A stretch of DNA of 64,000 nt from an uncultured Ruminococcus sp. (lineage in GTDB: Bacteria; Bacillota; Clostridia; Oscillospirales; Ruminococcaceae). Location: the NCBI GenBank assembly GCA_947566125.1, contig CANOIR010000002.1, positions 1-64,000 of the forward strand, in the 5' to 3' direction. A model generated the notes under the pieces. The model was not told the origin of the DNA. It was given only the letters and a program-made list of their open reading frames with translations, and did no database searches. Position 1 is the first letter of the stretch. The number at the start of each line of letters is the position of its first letter. The translations under genes were made by a program, and so were the position numbers. Of the stretch, positions 9,200 to 19,000 are shown in pieces.

Positions 9200-9203
9200 T
9201 GTA

Positions 9204-9809
9204 ATGAATAAGCAGGAATTTCTTGAAAAAATTCGCAATCAACTTGCGGGATTGTCTGAGGATGATATAAAAAAATCTATTGATTATTATACAGAAATGA
9301 TTGAAGACAGAATGGAAGAAGGACTTACCGAGGAAGAAGCAGTTAAGGTAATGGGTAGACCAGAAGAAGTCGCATCGCAAATACTTATGGATACGCCTTT
9401 TTCAAAACTTGTTAAAGTGAAAGTAAAACCTAAAAAATCTTTATCGATATTGTCAATAATTCTAATCATTTTAGGTTCTCCGGTATGGCTGCCTCTTGTT
9501 GTTGCACTTTTTGTTATTATATTATCTGTATATATTGTGTTATGGTCAGTTGTTTTAGTGTTTTATTCTGTTGACCTTTCTCTTGCAGTTGGTGGTATTT
9601 CAGGTTTACTTGCAAGTGTGATGGTTATGTTTAATATAGATATATTATGCGGTGTATTTACGTTAGGAGTTGCTATAACCTGTGCAGGCTTATCTGTACT
9701 TTTATTTTTGGGTTCAAATCAAGTAGTAAAAGGAATATTGTTTTTAAGCAGAAAAATTGCATTAAGCATTAAATCTTATTTTGTAAAAAGGAGAAATTGT
9801 GATGAATAA
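9204..9809 (+). CDS. DUF1700/HAAS-domain membrane protein
   Basis: A 201-residue protein with a soluble N-terminal helical HAAS-type domain (MNKQEFLEKIRNQLAGL, then DIKKSIDYYTEMIEDRMEEG and EEAVKVMGRPEEVA). About four membrane segments follow, from residue 90 to the end. DUF1700 proteins regularly sit between a PadR regulator and a DUF4097 protein; their biochemical role is not settled. The ATG at 9204 follows an AGAGGA box. Its 3' end overlaps the next gene by 8 nt, so translation is coupled. Confidence 0.88.
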   Translation: MNKQEFLEKIRNQLAGLSEDDIKKSIDYYTEMIEDRMEEGLTEEEAVKVMGRPEEVASQILMDTPFSKLVKVKVKPKKSLSILSIILIILGSPVWLPLVVALFVIILSVYIVLWSVVLVFYSVDLSLAVGGISGLLASVMVMFNIDILCGVFTLGVAITCAGLSVLLFLGSNQVVKGILFLSRKIALSIKSYFVKRRNCDE

Positions 9810-10839
9810 AACTAAAAAAACATGTTTGATAGCATCAGCAATTACTGTTGCAGTGGGTATATGCATTTCTATATTTGTTTGTATAATTACTAATTTTAAT
9901 CCATATAAAAATGCTGAAGTTAAATTTGATGAAAAAGTGCATTTAATAGATGAGAAATTTGAAAACATTAAGATAGATGATAATATGTGTAATGTTTTTA
10001 TAATACCATCTGAAGATGAAGAATGTAAAGTTGTTTGTCATGATGAAGAAAAACGCTATCATACAGTAGAAGTTGTAAATAATACTCTTACAATAGATTC
10101 GGTCGATTCAAGAAAATGGTACGAAGAATTTTATTTTGGATTTACATTCAGTTGGAATGATTTTATAAGTCTGAGTATTTATCTTCCAGAGAAAGAATAT
10201 AAAGAACTCTATATAGACACATTTAGTGGGGATGTTGATATTGCAGATTCATTTACATTTATAAATGGCGAAATAGATTCTACAAGTGGAGATATAAAAT
10301 GCAATGCTAAATTTAAAGGTGATGTTAAATTCGATTCAACGAGTGGAGATATAGATCTTTCAGATATAAGTGCAAATAATATTTCAGCGAATTCAACAAG
10401 TGGAGATGTAAACATTTTAGGTATAAGTGCAGATAATATTTCTGTCAATACAACAAGTGGAGAAGTAGAAATATCATCTGCAAATGCAAAAGATAAATTA
10501 TATGCCGATTCAACAAGCGGAGATGTGAATATTTTAGATTCAAAAGCTTATGATATTTTTGCAGAAAGCACTAGTGGAGATATAAATATGAGAAATACTG
10601 TATCACTGGGCAATTTAAAAATAGAAAGTACAAGCGGTGATATAGAATTTTACAGATGCGATGGAAAATTAATTGATTTGAACTCTGTAAGCGGAGATAT
10701 TGAAGGTTCATTCCTCACAGAAAAATTATTCATAACTGATACAACGAGTGGAGATATAAGTGTTCCAAATTGTATATCTGATGAACAATGTAAAATTACT
10801 ACAACAAGTGGTGATATTGAAGTAACTATTTTTAAATAG
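9802..10839 (+). CDS. DUF4097-family beta-repeat protein
   Basis: A 345-residue protein with an N-terminal membrane anchor (residues 9-32) and a large extracytoplasmic part. From residue about 135 to the end it has about 11 copies of a roughly 20-residue unit centred on [ST][TFV]SG[DE][IV]. This pattern predicts stacked beta-strands (beta-solenoid), as in DUF4097/bactofilin-like envelope sensors. The ATG at 9802 follows AAAAGGAG by 8 nt and is preferred over the GTG at 9799. It is the last gene of the PadR operon. Function is unproven; an envelope-stress or surface structural role is the usual inference. Confidence 0.88.
   Translation: MNKTKKTCLIASAITVAVGICISIFVCIITNFNPYKNAEVKFDEKVHLIDEKFENIKIDDNMCNVFIIPSEDEECKVVCHDEEKRYHTVEVVNNTLTIDSVDSRKWYEEFYFGFTFSWNDFISLSIYLPEKEYKELYIDTFSGDVDIADSFTFINGEIDSTSGDIKCNAKFKGDVKFDSTSGDIDLSDISANNISANSTSGDVNILGISADNISVNTTSGEVEISSANAKDKLYADSTSGDVNILDSKAYDIFAESTSGDINMRNTVSLGNLKIESTSGDIEFYRCDGKLIDLNSVSGDIEGSFLTEKLFITDTTSGDISVPNCISDEQCKITTTSGDIEVTIFK
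10205..10836 (+). repeat. Degenerate ~60-bp tandem repeats encoding SGD(I/V) units
   Basis: Within the DUF4097 gene, a unit of about 60 bp containing AGTGGAGATAT-like sequence recurs about 11 times with protein consensus STSGDI. It reflects internal duplication of a beta-solenoid rung. Confidence 0.8.
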
Positions 10840-10861
10840 TAAAAAATAGTTATTAATTTCA

Positions 10862-10890
10862 TTGACATAAAATGTAAAATGTTGTATAAT
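10862..10890 (+). promoter_or_regulatory. Promoter of the sodium symporter gene
   Basis: TTGACA (10862-10867), 17-bp spacer, TATAAT (10885-10890): a consensus promoter. An imperfect palindromic AT-rich stretch with ATACTATA follows at 10892-10920, resembling half of the padR operator; regulation there is speculative. Confidence 0.8.
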
Positions 10891-10940
10891 AAAACGGTAT
10901 ATCGTATTATACTATATTATTTTTATGAGGAGATGGAATT

Positions 10941-12281
10941 ATGAATGGTCAAAAGGTTGGATTTTCCAACAAACTCGGTTTCATACTTGCGGCAGCAGGT
11001 TCAGCGGTAGGATTGGGTAATATATGGAGGTTCCCCTATCTTGCAGCACAATATGGCGGTGGAATATTTCTGCTTGTATATTTAATTTTAGCAGTAACAT
11101 TTGGTTTTGCACTTATGATTACAGAAGTGGCTATTGGCAGAAAAACCGGTATGAGTGCGATAAAAGCATTTAGTGTACTTAATAAAAAGTTTTCATTTAT
11201 CGGTGTACTCGCAGCTATGGTCCCTATTATCATTTTTCCATATTATTGTGTAATAGGCGGCTGGGTAATAAAATATGGTACTGTATTTATAACAGGTCAA
11301 GGTGCAGCAGCAGCATCTGATGGATATTTTGGAGAATTTATAAGTACTACTATATCTCCTTTGTTATTTACAGCAATCTTTATTTTCCTTACATCAGTAG
11401 TAGTATTATTAGGCGTACAAAAAGGAATTGAAAAAATCAGCAAAATCCTTATGCCGATATTATTATTGCTCACTATTATTATTGCTGTTTATGGTCTTAC
11501 TCTTGACGGTGCAATAGACGGACTTATTTATTATGTAAAACCTAATTTTAGTGCGTTTTCACTTAAAACTCTTGTTGCAGCTATGGGACAGCTCTTTTAT
11601 TCTATGTCGCTTGCTATGGGCATTATGATAACATATGGTTCTTATATGCAAAGAAAAGATAATCTTGAAAGCTCTGTTCGCAGCATTGAAGTATTTGATA
11701 CAGTAATTGCATTTTTGGCTGGTCTTATGATCATACCGGCAGTATTTGCATTTTCAGGTGGAGATGAAAGCAAGCTTGATCAAGGTCCTGGACTTATGTT
11801 TGTAACACTTCCAAAAGTATTTAATTCTATGGCTGGCGGAAATATTATTGGTGTTATATTTTTTGTACTTGTATTTTTTGCAGCACTCACATCATCTATT
11901 TCACTTATGGAAACTATAGTGTCTATTATTATGGACAAGTTTAAAATCAAACGAAGCATTGTGTGTTTGATCGTAATGCTTTTGTCAATGCTCATTGCTA
12001 TTCCATCATCTCTTGGAAACGGCGTTTGGTCTAATATTCTTATTTTAGGTAAAGATTTCCTAAGTTTCTTTGATTTCCTCAGCAATAACATTATGATGCC
12101 TATTGTTGCTTTCCTTACTTGTATATTTGTAGGCTTTATAATTAAAACAAAGACTATTGAAGATGAAGTAGAATTGTCAGGAAAGTTTAAAGCTAAGAAA
12201 ATGTATCGTATTATGATTCGTTATATATGCCCTGTTTTCCTTTTGATAATCTTTATATCATCTGTTGTTGGTTACGTTTAA
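10941..12281 (+). CDS. Sodium:solute symporter of the neurotransmitter (SNF/NSS) family
   Basis: An inner-membrane Na+-coupled transporter of 446 residues. GSAVGLGNIWRFPYLAAQ (residues 16-33) is the family signature on TM1, where the unwound helix binds Na+ and substrate; GGGIFLLVY is TM2. About 11-12 hydrophobic segments are present. Bacterial relatives (LeuT, TnaT, MhsT) carry amino acids; the specific substrate here is not predictable. It is monocistronic with a consensus promoter and a strong terminator. Confidence 0.93.
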   Translation: MNGQKVGFSNKLGFILAAAGSAVGLGNIWRFPYLAAQYGGGIFLLVYLILAVTFGFALMITEVAIGRKTGMSAIKAFSVLNKKFSFIGVLAAMVPIIIFPYYCVIGGWVIKYGTVFITGQGAAAASDGYFGEFISTTISPLLFTAIFIFLTSVVVLLGVQKGIEKISKILMPILLLLTIIIAVYGLTLDGAIDGLIYYVKPNFSAFSLKTLVAAMGQLFYSMSLAMGIMITYGSYMQRKDNLESSVRSIEVFDTVIAFLAGLMIIPAVFAFSGGDESKLDQGPGLMFVTLPKVFNSMAGGNIIGVIFFVLVFFAALTSSISLMETIVSIIMDKFKIKRSIVCLIVMLLSMLIAIPSSLGNGVWSNILILGKDFLSFFDFLSNNIMMPIVAFLTCIFVGFIIKTKTIEDEVELSGKFKAKKMYRIMIRYICPVFLLIIFISSVVGYV

Positions 12282-12288
12282 AAATACA

Positions 12289-12332
12289 AACAGCTTCTCA
12301 TTTCTATTAGTCGAAATGAGAAGCTGTTTTAT
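12289..12332. terminator. Bidirectional terminator between symporter and tcdA
   Basis: A perfect 16-bp stem (12289-12304 with 12313-12328) has an 8-nt loop. T-rich tracts lie on both strands, serving the converging symporter gene and the ttcA-tcdA operon. Confidence 0.92.
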
Positions 12333-12342
12333 TTATTGCAAT

Positions 12343-13062
12343 TTAATACTGATCTGATATAATATCTTTTATAACTTCGCCAGCAATAATTAAACCGGCA
12401 ACAGGAGGTACAAATGAATTGCTTGCTGGTGTAGAACGTCTGCCAATAATTTTTTCATCAGATTCAGATTTATGTGTTATTGGCAGTTCTTCGGAATATA
12501 CAACTTTGAGCTTTTTGACGCCAAGTTTTTTTAGCTCATGACGCATAACTTTTGCAAGCGGACACACAGATGTTTTATAAATATCTGCTACTTGAAATTT
12601 TGTAGGATCCATTTTATTACCAGTACCCATTGAACTTATTATAGGAATTCCAAATTCTTGTGACTGCATAACAAGATTTATTTTTCCTGTAACAGTATCG
12701 ATGGCATCTACTACATAATCAAACTTTGAAAAGTCAAAAGCACTGGAAGTTTCTGAATTATAGAAAATATCATAAGTAAAAACTTTGCACTCAGGGTTTA
12801 TAGAAAGAATACGTTCCTTTGCTGCAGCAGTCTTTTGCATTCCTATGGTTTCATGTGTTGCAATTATTTGTCTGTTTATATTTGTAAGCGAAACAGTATC
12901 ATTATCGATCAAATGAATATTTCCAACGCCACTTCTTGCAAGAGCCTCTACTGTATATCCGCCAACTCCCCCAATGCCAAAAACAGCAACGCATGATTTT
13001 TTTAGTTTTTCTATTGCTTCTTTTCCAATAAGCATTTCTGTTCTGGAAAACCATTCAGTCAT
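12343..13062 (-). CDS. tcdA: tRNA threonylcarbamoyladenosine dehydratase (TcdA/CsdL type)
   Basis: It cyclises t6A37 to ct6A in ANN-decoding tRNAs using ATP. It has 239 residues with an E1/ThiF-like fold. GIGGVGGYTVEALARSGVG (residues 29-47) is the nucleotide-binding loop, DNDTVSLTNINRQ the adenylation segment, and DAIDTVTGKINLV plus the conserved Cys in SVCPLAKVMRHELK are typical of TcdA. It lies 2 nt downstream of the ttcA-like gene; both act on tRNA. Confidence 0.9.
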   Translation of the reverse strand: MTEWFSRTEMLIGKEAIEKLKKSCVAVFGIGGVGGYTVEALARSGVGNIHLIDNDTVSLTNINRQIIATHETIGMQKTAAAKERILSINPECKVFTYDIFYNSETSSAFDFSKFDYVVDAIDTVTGKINLVMQSQEFGIPIISSMGTGNKMDPTKFQVADIYKTSVCPLAKVMRHELKKLGVKKLKVVYSEELPITHKSESDEKIIGRRSTPASNSFVPPVAGLIIAGEVIKDIISDQY

Positions 13063-13064
13063 TA

Positions 13065-13901
13065 TTATTCACCTCTTTTATAGTTGTCAAGAAAATGCGT
13101 AAAATCCTTGCCTTTGTGATATGAGATTATAGTATCAAGATTGATATTCTCTACGCTTCTGAAAATGTTAATGTCAATATTTGGATTGATATTTCGGAAA
13201 TAAGCAATAAGTTTTTTCATTTCCTGACGCTTTGAATTGCTTGCACCATTTTCATATGTGGTATAGTTTTCGGTAAATCTACATGCACATTGAATAAATT
13301 CAAGATCATTACATGCCTGCCAAGCAAGAACATCTGCTTCTTTTACCATATAAAGCGGACGTATAAGCTCCATGCCTTCAAAATTTGAACTGTGAAGTTT
13401 TGGCATCATAGTTTGAACCTGAGCACCATAAAGCATCCCCATTAGAATCGTTTCAATTACATCATCAAAATGATGACCAAGAGCGATTTTGTTGCAGCCC
13501 ATATCTTTTGCGTTGCTGTATAAATATCCCCTTCTCATGCGTGCACAAAGATAACATGGACTATCTTTTATATCTGAAACAGCATTAAAAATATTGCTTT
13601 CAAAAATTTCTATAGGTATACCCAATGTTTCAGCATTTTCTTCTATTTTCTGTCTGTTTCGTGGATTATATCCTGGATCCATTACAAGATATTTAGCTTC
13701 AAATGGTATTTCACTGTATCTTTGAAGTCTCTGAATGCATTTTGCCATAAGCATAGAATCCTTGCCGCCTGATATACAAACGGCTATTTTGTCTCCTTCT
13801 TCTATAAGATCATATTCTTTTATGCTCATAATAAAACGATTCCAAATGGTCTTTTTAAATTTTTTACAAATAGTATTTTCTATTTCATGTCCTCTATCCA
13901 T
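13065..13901 (-). CDS. TtcA-like tRNA thiolation ATPase (PP-loop)
   Basis: A 278-residue PP-loop ATPase with SGGKDSMLM (PP-loop, about residue 45), a CYLCARMRRG CxxC pair and a further Cys in QCACRF. These three Cys could hold a 4Fe-4S cluster, as in TtcA, the 2-thiocytidine-32 synthetase. GHHFDDVIETILMGMLYG is the second conserved motif of the TtcA group. It is the first gene of a pair with tcdA, with its own promoter. The precise modified base is inferred from family only. Confidence 0.85.
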   Translation of the reverse strand: MDRGHEIENTICKKFKKTIWNRFIMSIKEYDLIEEGDKIAVCISGGKDSMLMAKCIQRLQRYSEIPFEAKYLVMDPGYNPRNRQKIEENAETLGIPIEIFESNIFNAVSDIKDSPCYLCARMRRGYLYSNAKDMGCNKIALGHHFDDVIETILMGMLYGAQVQTMMPKLHSSNFEGMELIRPLYMVKEADVLAWQACNDLEFIQCACRFTENYTTYENGASNSKRQEMKKLIAYFRNINPNIDINIFRSVENINLDTIISYHKGKDFTHFLDNYKRGE

Positions 13902-13931
13902 ATGTAATTTCCTTTACTTTAATATATAATT

Positions 13932-13960
13932 ATTATATCACAAAAAAAGATTTGAATCAA
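13932..13960 (-). promoter_or_regulatory. Promoter of ttcA-tcdA
   Basis: Minus strand: TTGATT (13960-13955), 17-bp spacer, TATAAT (13937-13932), about 30 nt before the ATG. Confidence 0.7.
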
Positions 13961-13968
13961 TAGAAGTG

Positions 13969-13997
13969 TTGACAATAAATGTTATGCATGGTAAAAT
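13969..13997 (+). promoter_or_regulatory. Promoter of flavodoxin-like gene
   Basis: TTGACA (13969-13974), 17-bp spacer, TAAAAT (13992-13997), divergent from the ttcA promoter and only about 10 bp away. Confidence 0.7.
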
Positions 13998-14047
13998 TAT
14001 AAATAACAATTATAAACAGTAAATAAAATTGATAGGAGTGATGTCAT

Positions 14048-14599
14048 ATTAAAACGCTTATTATAAATGGTTCGCCAAGAAAACATGGGGATACATCAGC
14101 ACTTGTTGAATATTTAAAAGAACATCTTTTAGGTGAAATAAATGAAGTCCGAACATATGAAAGTAATATTTCGCCATGCATTGACTGTCGTGTATGCCGT
14201 ATAAATCAAGGCTGTTCTATTGAAGATGAAATGCAAAACTTATATGATTATCTTGAAGAATGTGATAATGTTGTTATCGCTTCCCCATTATATTTTACAG
14301 AACTTACAGGTACACTTTTAAATGTAGGAAGCCGATTGCAAACGTATTTTTCTGCACACTATTTCCGAAAGGAAGAACCACTTCTTTCAAGAAAAAAAGG
14401 AGTTGTTATTATTACCGGAGGTGGAAACGGCGACTGCAATAACGCCTATAAAACTGCCAAATGTCTTTTTAAAAATATGAATGTACAAGATATATTTCCG
14501 GTGATTTTTTGTGGAAATACGGACTTTAAACCTGCTAAGGAAAACAAAAATGTGCTTAAGGATATAAGACGTGCAGCAGAATTTTTAAGCAATCCATAA
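14048..14599 (+). CDS. Flavodoxin-like NAD(P)H-dependent oxidoreductase, apparent ATT start
   Basis: A 183-residue FMN-binding fold. The N-terminus KTLIINGSPRKHGDTSALV is the phosphate-binding loop of the NADPH-dependent FMN reductase/iron-sulfur flavoprotein family. PCIDCRVCRINQGC is a Cys-rich motif, and SPLYFTELTG follows. The first ATG in frame (14231) would delete all of this. The frame is closed by TGA at 14039, leaving only TGT, CAT and ATT before the conserved start. ATT at 14048 lies 9 nt after AGGAG (14034-14038) and aligns with the expected Met. I therefore call an ATT start; a point mutation or sequencing error is the alternative. Substrate unknown. Confidence 0.8.
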   Translation: MKTLIINGSPRKHGDTSALVEYLKEHLLGEINEVRTYESNISPCIDCRVCRINQGCSIEDEMQNLYDYLEECDNVVIASPLYFTELTGTLLNVGSRLQTYFSAHYFRKEEPLLSRKKGVVIITGGGNGDCNNAYKTAKCLFKNMNVQDIFPVIFCGNTDFKPAKENKNVLKDIRRAAEFLSNP

Positions 14600-14686
14600 T
14601 ATTATAGAAATATCAAAATGTATAAATCTTATATTGATAGTATTGGTAGACGGCAAAAAATACTTCGAATTATTATAAAAAAATTC

Positions 14687-14715
14687 TTTACAATTGAATT
14701 TAAATGTGTTATAAT
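14687..14715 (+). promoter_or_regulatory. Promoter of ddh
   Basis: TTTACA (14687-14692), 17-bp spacer, TATAAT (14710-14715). Confidence 0.75.
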
Positions 14716-14747
14716 GGATTGATAAAAAATTTATGGAGGTATGAATA

Positions 14748-15737
14748 ATGAAAAAAGTTAGAATCGGTATCGCTGGATATGGAAATCTTGGACGTGGTGT
14801 TGAACTCGCCATAAAGCAAAACGATGATATGGAGCTTGTAGGCGTATTTACAAGACGTGCACCAGAAACAGTAAAGCTTATGACAGAAGGCGTTACTGTT
14901 TACAATATTGATTCTGCAAAGGATATGCAGGATAAAATTGATATTATGATTATTTGTGGCGGTAGTGCTACTGACCTTCCAAAGCAGACTCCAGAATTAG
15001 CTGAATATTTCAATGTTATTGACAGCTTTGATACACACGCAAAGATTCCGGAACATTTTCAGAATGTAGATAAGGTTTGTAAGGAAAATAATCATATCGC
15101 CCTGATTTCAGCTGGTTGGGATCCAGGTATGTTTTCACTTAATCGCCTTTATGCAGAATCTATTCTTTCAAATGGTAAGACATATACATTTTGGGGTAAA
15201 GGTGTAAGCCAGGGTCATTCTGATGCTATTAGAAGAGTTGATGGTGTAAAGAAGGGTATTCAGTATACTTGTCCTGTTGAAGCTGCTATGGACGCAGTAA
15301 GAAGTGGTAGTCAGCCTGAACTTACTACACGTGAAAAGCATAAGAGAGTTTGTTATGTTGTTGCAGAAGAAGGTGCAGATAAAGAAAAAATTACTGACAC
15401 TATTAAAAATATGAAAAATTACTTTGATGAATATGATACAACTGTAAACTTTATCAGCGAAGAAGGCTTTGATGCTGAACATAATAAAATGCCTCATGGC
15501 GGATTCGTTATGAGAAGCGGTAAAACAGGTGACGGAGAAAATACACATCAGATGATTGAGTATTCTTTAAAACTTGAATCTAATCCTGAATTTACCGCAA
15601 GTGTATTGATAGCTTATGCAAGAGCACTTTCACGTATGAGATCAGAAGGTTCTATAGGATGTAAAACAGTTTTTGATATTGCCCCTGCATATCTTTCAAA
15701 GCTCAGCGGAGAGGAATTGCGTGCTACAATGCTGTAA
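14748..15737 (+). CDS. ddh: meso-Diaminopimelate dehydrogenase
   Basis: An NADPH-dependent enzyme that converts tetrahydrodipicolinate plus ammonia directly to meso-DAP, bypassing the succinylase and acetylase routes. It has 329 residues. IGIAGYGNLGRGVELA is the Rossmann loop; CGGSATDLP, SAGWDPGMFSLNR and GVSQGHSDAIRRVDGVK are DapDH-specific segments. The product feeds peptidoglycan and LysA (3162-4460). It has its own promoter and is followed by a hairpin. Confidence 0.96.
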   Translation: MKKVRIGIAGYGNLGRGVELAIKQNDDMELVGVFTRRAPETVKLMTEGVTVYNIDSAKDMQDKIDIMIICGGSATDLPKQTPELAEYFNVIDSFDTHAKIPEHFQNVDKVCKENNHIALISAGWDPGMFSLNRLYAESILSNGKTYTFWGKGVSQGHSDAIRRVDGVKKGIQYTCPVEAAMDAVRSGSQPELTTREKHKRVCYVVAEEGADKEKITDTIKNMKNYFDEYDTTVNFISEEGFDAEHNKMPHGGFVMRSGKTGDGENTHQMIEYSLKLESNPEFTASVLIAYARALSRMRSEGSIGCKTVFDIAPAYLSKLSGEELRATML

Positions 15738-15758
15738 TTTATTTTTTTAAATTTATAT

Positions 15759-15784
15759 AGTCCCTTGATTATGTTCAAGGGACT
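15759..15784 (+). terminator. Hairpin after ddh
   Basis: AGTCCCTTGA / TCAAGGGACT, a 10-bp stem with a 6-nt loop, followed by a moderately T-rich stretch. A weak terminator is likely. Confidence 0.65.
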
Positions 15785-15894
15785 GTTCTGTGTGTATATG
15801 ATATACATATAGTTTTATAAAAATAAAATTATTAAGCAGACGCTTTTAAAAACATTAAAAAATATGATTTATATTGTTTTTTTGTAATTATGTG

Positions 15895-15923
15895 TTGCAA
15901 AAAAAGTTTTTTTATGTTATTAT
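15895..15923 (+). promoter_or_regulatory. Predicted carB promoter
   Basis: TTGCAA (15895-15900), 17-bp spacer, TATTAT (15918-15923). Confidence 0.55.
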
Positions 15924-15938
15924 ATAAAGAAGGGAAAA

Positions 15939-15987
15939 TGCCGGAGTTATAAACGGCAAATAAGCAATCGTGCAATTGTAATGCACG
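15939..15987 (+). promoter_or_regulatory. Two-hairpin 5' leader of carB
   Basis: TGCCG/CGGCA (15939-15943 with 15954-15958) and CGTGCA/TGCACG (15969-15974 with 15982-15987) form two small hairpins just before the GGAG ribosome-binding site. I do not recognise a known riboswitch or PyrR-binding element; a regulatory role is only possible. Confidence 0.4.
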
Positions 15988-16002
15988 GGTTTGGAGAATA
16001 TT

Positions 16003-19000
16003 ATGCCTAAAAGACAAGATATTAACAAAATTATGATTATTGGATCCGGCCCGATTATTATCGGCCAGGCTTGCGAATTCGACTATTCGGGTACACAGGC
16101 GTGTAAGGCACTGCGTCAACTCGGATATGAAATCGTATTGGTTAATTCTAATCCGGCCACTATCATGACAGATGCTGATGTTGCTGACATCACATATATT
16201 GAGCCACTTAATCTAAACAGACTAACTCAAATTATTGAAAAAGAACGTCCAGATGCATTGCTGCCTAATTTGGGCGGACAGTCGGGACTTAACCTTTGTT
16301 CTGAACTTTCAGAAGCAGGTGTTCTTGAAAAATACAATGTAAAAGTAATTGGTGTACAGGTCGATGCGATTGAAAGAGGCGAAGACCGTATTGAATTCAA
16401 GCATACAATGAATAAGCTTGGAATTGAAATGGCTCGAAGCGAAGTTGCTTATTCTGTAGAAGAGGCTATGGCTATCGCAGATAAGCTTAAGTATCCAGTT
16501 GTGCTGCGTCCTGCATATACAATGGGCGGTGCCGGTGGCGGACTCGTTTATAATGTTGATGAACTTAAAGTAGTATGTGAAAGAGGACTTCAGGCAAGCC
16601 TTGTAGGACAGGTTCTTGTTGAAGAATGTATCAGTGGTTGGGAAGAACTTGAACTTGAAGTTGTACGTGATTCTGAAAATAATATTATTACAGTATGCTT
16701 TATAGAAAATATCGACCCAATTGGAGTTCATACAGGTGACTCCTTCTGTTCAGCTCCTATGCTCACTATTTCCGAAGATGTTCAGAAAAAACTTCAGGAA
16801 CAGTCTTATAAAATTGTTGAAGCTATTGAGGTTATCGGCGGCTGTAATTGTCAGTTTGCACACGACCCTGAATCTGGCAGAATAGTAGTAATTGAAATCA
16901 ATCCACGAACATCACGTTCATCAGCTCTTGCATCAAAAGCAACTGGTTTCCCTATTGCTTTTGTATCTGCACTGCTTGCATGTGGTCTTACTTTAAAAGA
17001 TATTACTTGTAGTAAATACGGTACTCTTGACAAATATGTTCCTGATGGCGATTATGTTGTAATTAAATTTGCTCGCTGGGCATTTGAAAAATTCAAGGGC
17101 TCTGAAGATAAATTAGGCACACAAATGAGAGCCGTAGGCGAAGTAATGAGCATTGGCAAAACTTATAAGGAAGCTTTCCAAAAAGCTATTCGTAGTCTTG
17201 AAACAGGCAGATATGGTTTAGGATTTGCTAAGAATTTCAATTCACTTTCCAAGGAAGAATTGCTTGCAAAGCTTCGTTATCCATCAAGTGAACGTCAGTT
17301 CATTATATATGAAGCTCTTCGTAAAGGTGCTACTATTGATGAAATATATGAAATTACAAAAATCAAGCACTGGTTCTTACAGCAAATGAAGGAAATCCTT
17401 GATGAAGAAGAATCTCTTATTGCAATTAAGGGCAATGTTCCAGAAAAGGATGTTCTTCGTCGGGCAAAGCTTGATGGTTTCAGTGACCGTTATTTAAGCC
17501 AGATTCTTGAAGTTCCTGAAGAAAATATCAGAAACGCAAGATATGAATATGGAATCCGTGAAGCATGGGAAGGTGTACATGTAAGCGGTACACAAAATGC
17601 TTCTTATTATTATTCCACTTATCATCTGGATAAGGATAATAGTCCTTCATCTGATAAAAAGAAAATTATGATTCTTGGCGGTGGTCCTAATAGAATAGGT
17701 CAAGGTATTGAATTTGACTATTGTTGCGTTCATGCAGCACTTGCTCTTAAGAAAATGGGTTTTGAATCAATCATTGTAAACTGCAATCCTGAAACAGTTT
17801 CAACTGATTATGATACTTCTGATAAGCTTTATTTTGAACCTCTTACGCTTGAAGATGTATTGAGTATTCATGAAAAAGAAAAGCCAATTGGTGTTATAGC
17901 TCAATTTGGTGGTCAGACACCGCTTAACCTTGCAGCTGATCTTAAGAAGAATGGTGTAAATATTCTCGGTACAACTCCTGAAACAATTGACCTTGCAGAA
18001 GACAGAGATCATTTCCGTGCAATGATGGACAGACTTGGAATCCCTATGCCAGAATCAGGCATGGCTGTAAATGTTGATGAAGCACTTGAAATTGCAAATA
18101 AGATAGGTTATCCTGTAATGGTGCGTCCGTCATATGTTTTGGGCGGCAGAGGAATGGAAATTGTTCATGATGATGAAATGATGCGTGTTTATATGGCTGC
18201 TGCTGTAGGTGTAACACCTGATCGTCCTATTCTTATTGACCGTTTCTTAAATCATGCTACAGAGTGTGAAGCAGATGCTATTTCTGATGGTACACATTGT
18301 TTTGTACCAACTGTTATGGAGCATATCGAGCTTGCAGGAGTACATTCTGGTGACTCTGCTTGTATTCTTCCAGCAAAAAATCTTTCAGACAAGATGATTG
18401 CTACAATTAAGGAGTATACAAAGAAGATTGCTGTTGAAATGAATGTTCGTGGTCTTATGAATATGCAGTATGCTATTGAAGGTGATACAGTATATGTTCT
18501 GGAAGCAAATCCTAGAGCATCAAGAACTGTTCCACTTGTTTCAAAGGTATGCGATATAAATATGGTAAAGCTTGCTACAGAAATTATGACTTCAGAATTT
18601 ACAGGTAATCCCTCTCCTGTTGAAGGACTTACTGATAAAGAAATAAAGCATTATGGTGTTAAGGAAGCTGTATTCCCATTCAATATGTTCCAAGAAGTAG
18701 ACCCTGTCCTTGGACCTGAAATGCGTTCTACCGGTGAAGTACTTGGTATGTCAGATTCATTTGGTGAAGCATATTATAAGGCTCAAGAAGCAACTCAAAT
18801 AAAACTTCCTACAGAAGGAACAGTTCTTCTTAGTGTTTGTAATCGTGATAAATCTGAACTTATTGAAATTGCAACTGCTTTCAATGATCTTGGATTTAAG
18901 ATTATCGCAACAAATGGATGTTATAAAATGATTACTGAAGCTGGCATTCTAGCAGAAAGAATTTTCAAGGTTTACGAAGGTCGCCCTAATATTCCAGATC

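Noticed and set aside
10209..10448. Minus-strand ORFs inside the DUF4097 gene
   Set aside because: They mirror the SGD repeats of the plus-strand gene (SPLVES repeats) and have no start signals.
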